Assembly (NCBI GenBank): GCA_051252455.1
Contig: JBPOFM010000004.1
Coordinates: forward strand, 248,001-312,000
Length of the DNA stretch: 64,000 nt
From: JBPOFM01 sp051252455
GTDB lineage: Bacteria; Bacteroidota; Bacteroidia; Flavobacteriales; Flavobacteriaceae
Direction: 5' to 3'
In this document: one piece after another, positions 60,856 through 64,000 of the stretch
Layout: the number at the start of each line of letters is the position of its first letter
Numbering within the stretch: position 1 is the first letter of the stretch
Made by a program: the position numbers and the translations under genes
The notes under the pieces: model-generated
The model's database searches: none
Seen by the model: the letters and a program-made list of their open reading frames with translations, nothing else
What the model was told of the DNA's origin: nothing

Positions 60856-61875
60856 ATGAGCAAATCTAAATTAGAATACATATGGCTGGATGGCTATTAT
60901 CCAACACAAAACATGAGAAGCAAAACCAAAGTTGAGGAGAATTTCAGTGGCAAACTTGAAGATTGTCAAATCTGGTCTTTTGACGGAAGTTCCACACGCC
61001 AAGCGAAAGGCGGTTCTTCAGATTGTTTGTTGAAACCTGTTGCTATTTATCCAGATCCTGCTCGTAAGGACGGATTTTTAGTGATGACAGAAGTTCTAAA
61101 TCCTGATGGCACACCACACGTATCTAACGGAAGAGCGACAATTGATGATGACGATAATGATTTCTGGTTTGGATTTGAGCAGGAGTATTTTATTATGGAT
61201 TCAAAAACACTTTTACCGTTAGGCTTTCCTATTGGTGGTTATCCTGCTCCTCAAGGCATGTATTATTGTTCAGTAGGTGGACGTAACACACATGGTAGAA
61301 AATTAGTGGAACGCCATGCTGATTTATGTATCGAAGCTGGATTAAATTTTGAAGGCATTAATCAAGAGGTTGCTTCTGGTCAATGGGAATTTCAATTATT
61401 CGCAAAAGGGGCCAAAAAAGCTGGAGATGAAATTTGGGTCGCACGTTATTTATTGGATCGTTTGACAGAAGACTATGGATATTATATAGATTATCATCCA
61501 AAACCTTTAGGTAAAGACATGGATTGGAACGGGTCTGGTATGCACGCAAATTTCTCTAATGAAGTTTTAAGAACATGTGGTTCCAAGGAAACGTATGAAA
61601 AAATATGTGAAGCTTTCAGACCAGTTGTTGAGGAACACATTGCTGTCTATGGAGAATTTAACGATCAACGTTTGACCGGATTGCACGAAACTGCATCCAT
61701 TCATGACTTTAGCTATGGTGTTTCCGATCGTGGTGCATCTATAAGAATTCCAATTATCACGGTTGAAAAAGGCTGGAAAGGCTGGTTGGAAGATCGTCGT
61801 CCAGCGTCTAATGGTGATCCTTATAAAATTGCAGGACGTATTGTTAAAACTGTAAAGTCGGCTAACATTTCTTAA
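60856..61875 (+). CDS. Glutamine synthetase, type II (eukaryote-like)
   Basis: 339 residues. EYIWLDGYYPTQNMRSKTKV, WSFDGSSTRQAKGGSSDC, GFEQEYFIMDS, GINQEVASGQWEFQL and DWNGSGMHANFSNE are GSII motifs, with beta-grasp and catalytic domains complete. Second glutamine synthetase of the window, divergent from the type III gene. Terminator follows. Confidence 0.95.
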   Translation: MSKSKLEYIWLDGYYPTQNMRSKTKVEENFSGKLEDCQIWSFDGSSTRQAKGGSSDCLLKPVAIYPDPARKDGFLVMTEVLNPDGTPHVSNGRATIDDDDNDFWFGFEQEYFIMDSKTLLPLGFPIGGYPAPQGMYYCSVGGRNTHGRKLVERHADLCIEAGLNFEGINQEVASGQWEFQLFAKGAKKAGDEIWVARYLLDRLTEDYGYYIDYHPKPLGKDMDWNGSGMHANFSNEVLRTCGSKETYEKICEAFRPVVEEHIAVYGEFNDQRLTGLHETASIHDFSYGVSDRGASIRIPIITVEKGWKGWLEDRRPASNGDPYKIAGRIVKTVKSANIS

Positions 61876-61897
61876 ATCAAAGTTTGTTCATAGAAAT

Positions 61898-61930
61898 GGT
61901 GCTTATATCTTTAAGATGTAAGCACCTTTT
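61898..61930. terminator. Terminator between GSII and the Ca/Na antiporter
   Basis: GGTGCTTA, 13-base spacer, TAAGCACC and T run on the + strand. Confidence 0.85.
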
Positions 61931-61951
61931 CATTTGATTTAGATAAACATT

Positions 61952-62905
61952 TTAGACGTCTCCTGTAAACGCCAAGAAAATAAAAAGAGTGTAGGCAGCC
62001 AATAAAACAAAGCCTTTTATTCTGCCTATCTCAAATTTCTTTGGAATAAAAACTAAAGGAATCAATATGGCCGCAAATGCTAACATCCAAAAGATATCAT
62101 TGGTTAAAATCTTCGGGCTATTTACAGCTATTGGTTGAATAATCGCGGTCAATCCCAAGACCGAAGCGATATTGAATATATTCGAGCCAATTAAATTTCC
62201 TAATGAAATTGCTTTTTCCTTTTTTAAAGCTGCAATAACAGAGGCTGCCAATTCCGGTACACTTGTCCCAATTGCGACCATGGTCACAGAAATGACACGT
62301 TCGCTCACTCCCATAGAAACTGCCATTTCCTTGGCCCCAAACACCAACCATTCACTACCAAAATAAAGTGCGGCAGCACCAATCAAAAGCCAAACAGTAA
62401 TTTTAAATCCCGATGTCACCTGTAGTGCTTCATCCAAATCTTCGATATGCGTTTCTGGCTCATTTTTTGAACGATTTATTAAAATATAAAGGAAAATAAC
62501 TAATGAAATCATTAATGCGATACCTTCCCAGCGGTTGAGAACGTCTCCGCTTTGCAGCATAAAATATAAAACAACCGACAACAGCATCATCATTGGCCAA
62601 TTTAGCTTATAGAAATTTTTATCAATCGCCAGTGGTGAAATAATCGCAGTGATTCCCAAAACCAAACCAATGTTTGCAATATTAGAACCAATGACATTTC
62701 CTAAAGCTATATCTGAAGAACCATCAAGTGCTGCTTGGAGACTGACCAAAAGCTCTGGTGCTGATGTTGCAAATGACACCACAGTCATACCAATGACCAA
62801 TTTGGAAATATTGAATTTAAATGATAACGCAACGGAGGAGCGCACTAAAAATTCTCCACCAACAACCAATAATATCAACCCTAAAACAACCCAAAATATA
62901 CTCAT
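61952..62905 (-). CDS. Calcium/sodium antiporter, YrbG/CaCA type
   Basis: 317 residues, ten membrane helices in two inverted halves. The alpha repeats are SFATSAPELLVSLQAAL / GNVIGSNIANIGLVLG and AIGTSVPELAASVIAAL / GNLIGSNIFNIASVLG, each with the ion-binding Glu. Exchanges calcium or sodium at the inner membrane. Complete and standard. Confidence 0.95.
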   Translation of the reverse strand: MSIFWVVLGLILLVVGGEFLVRSSVALSFKFNISKLVIGMTVVSFATSAPELLVSLQAALDGSSDIALGNVIGSNIANIGLVLGITAIISPLAIDKNFYKLNWPMMMLLSVVLYFMLQSGDVLNRWEGIALMISLVIFLYILINRSKNEPETHIEDLDEALQVTSGFKITVWLLIGAAALYFGSEWLVFGAKEMAVSMGVSERVISVTMVAIGTSVPELAASVIAALKKEKAISLGNLIGSNIFNIASVLGLTAIIQPIAVNSPKILTNDIFWMLAFAAILIPLVFIPKKFEIGRIKGFVLLAAYTLFIFLAFTGDV

Positions 62906-63190
62906 AATTCAAAATTTGATGCGAAGATAAGATAAAATCAAATTGTAAATGAATCTCAATTTGAAAACGATTTGCCGCTAGACATACAAATCTGATAAAA
63001 CAATTACGGTAATCGATATAACAAATGTGACGTTACGCAATTCGTCAAACTATATCAGTAGAGTGATACGAGTTTTTATAGGGACAATTACAATGGAGCC
63101 TAAAATGTCTTATATTTGAGGGTTGATTTATTCACATGGATGACATTCATAACAAGATGGCAATCAATAGATTCTTTAAATTAAATAATT

Positions 63191-64000
63191 ATGAAAGGTT
63201 ATAAAATTATTTTGGCATTTCCTTTGTTGACATTAATTTTTATCAATTCCAGCGTTGAGATAAGTGCTCAAAACGCATCTACGGATACCGATAAAGTAGA
63301 AATCGGTCAAAACATTTTGAAATATGTCATCACAAAAGACACAAAAGATAAACAACTAGATTTTATCAAAGAAAAAATGGCTAATCAAGAGGTCAGCATC
63401 GTGTATAAAGAGCTTAACAGAAACGACAGAAAAGAAATTATTGGAATTGCAATTGAATATGATTCTAAAAAAGGTTCAGGTGAATTTTTTGTGAATTCTA
63501 GTGACCCAATAAACGATATTGCTATTACGCTCAACGTTCACGAAAATAAGGTGACAATCGCACAAGCCATGAAAAATTTGAGTCAAAGTTTTGAGGTAAA
63601 AACCAAAAACGACGGAAGTAAAGCTCTACAAACAGAAGATAATGGCAACAATGTATTTGTGTACACCACAGATGACGAGGATGACAACGATGAAACGGTC
63701 ACCGTTGTTGGTAAGGACGGTGAAAATCATGCGGTGAAAAAACAAAAGAATACCTATGTTTTTAAATCGGATACCGTTAAAAGCAGTAATGAGGCAGATG
63801 ATGTTGTTTTTGTGAAAAAGAATAAGAACGACACTGTTTGGATAAAGCAGGACGTAAAAAATATTGTTTGGACAGATGATGATGGTAAGGATGTAGAAAT
63901 TATTGCCGTAGAAAAAGGCAACAACATGAGAATTTTCAATAGCAACGGCACACAGCCTTTGATGCTATTGGACGGGAAAGAAATTTCAAGCAGCGAAATG
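63191..64000 (+). CDS. Exported protein, 3' end missing
   Basis: Frame open from ATG 63191 to the right window edge (270 codons so far). Signal peptide KIILAFPLLTLIFINSSVEI ahead of an AQN cleavage-like site. The body is acidic, with a DDEDDNDE run and alternating strand-like segments, and KYVITKDTKDKQLDF and IEYDSKKGSGEFFVNSSDPI suggest a repeat also seen near M56/BlaR1-type loci. No family named with confidence. Gap 62906-63190 upstream holds nothing recognised. Confidence 0.75.
   Translation, partial: MKGYKIILAFPLLTLIFINSSVEISAQNASTDTDKVEIGQNILKYVITKDTKDKQLDFIKEKMANQEVSIVYKELNRNDRKEIIGIAIEYDSKKGSGEFFVNSSDPINDIAITLNVHENKVTIAQAMKNLSQSFEVKTKNDGSKALQTEDNGNNVFVYTTDDEDDNDETVTVVGKDGENHAVKKQKNTYVFKSDTVKSSNEADDVVFVKKNKNDTVWIKQDVKNIVWTDDDGKDVEIIAVEKGNNMRIFNSNGTQPLMLLDGKEISSSEM

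Overview
This 64 kb window is low-GC chromosomal DNA from a member of the Flavobacteriaceae (Bacteroidota). The evidence is a protein with a type IX secretion C-terminal domain, the TAnnTTTG promoter box upstream of many genes, and families typical of that group: DUF3667, DUF4920, DUF1684, DUF3078, Lacal_2735-like proteins, and an AIR synthase and methylmalonyl-CoA mutase family proteins of flavobacterial type. No rRNA, tRNA, CRISPR array, transposase or integrase was seen.

Layout. 1-6.4 kb: tryptophan operon trpE(partial)-G-D-C-F-B-A, with repeats and hairpins in its gaps. 6.4-25.3 kb: mostly housekeeping and conserved genes, including trmL, a GNAT/nitrilase fusion, an esterase, RhlE-type helicase, mnmD, ilvE, a MazG-like pyrophosphohydrolase, crcB, an MFS transporter, a YpdA-like reductase and an Lrp regulator. 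25.3-26.7 kb: a SigZ-like sigma factor preceded by an unlisted 33-residue peptide that is one-third cysteine. 26.7-29.8 kb: a DUF421 protein, then a compact set made of a GntA/YcgG-like haem N-hydroxylase, a DUF1989 protein, a DJ-1/Hsp31 protein and a four-helix membrane protein. This looks like a guanidino-compound pathway that has no assigned role.

30.5-36.5 kb is accessory DNA: small stress-type proteins, two unrecognised proteins, a stand-alone reverse transcriptase with YSDD active site preceded by a 419-base structured non-coding region (probable antiphage DRT-type system with its template RNA), a C-rich stretch with nine 21-bp tandem repeats, and a dead copy of a CDGSH iron-sulfur gene. 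36.5-40.3 kb: kaiC-kaiB-kaiB-histidine kinase-response regulator in one tight operon. An intact CDGSH gene follows it, so the Kai cluster lies between live and decayed copies of the same gene.

40.8-64 kb: cation/proton antiporter, DUF389 protein, a decayed gene, a YciE/YciF protein, the fused mutase IcmF, a T9SS-exported protein, DUF4197, two Lacal_2735-like proteins, a BtuF-like receptor, pyrF, prfA, a small membrane protein with an ABC ATPase, DUF3078, purM, an outer-membrane barrel protein, a small exported peptide, two divergent glutamine synthetases (type III and type II), a Ca/Na antiporter, and an exported protein cut by the right edge.

The strongest leads for new biology are the reverse transcriptase with its leader RNA, the N-hydroxylase/DUF1989 operon, the cysteine peptide with the sigma factor, and the 21-bp repeat array. 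All family names rest on reading motifs and overall resemblance; no database search was run.
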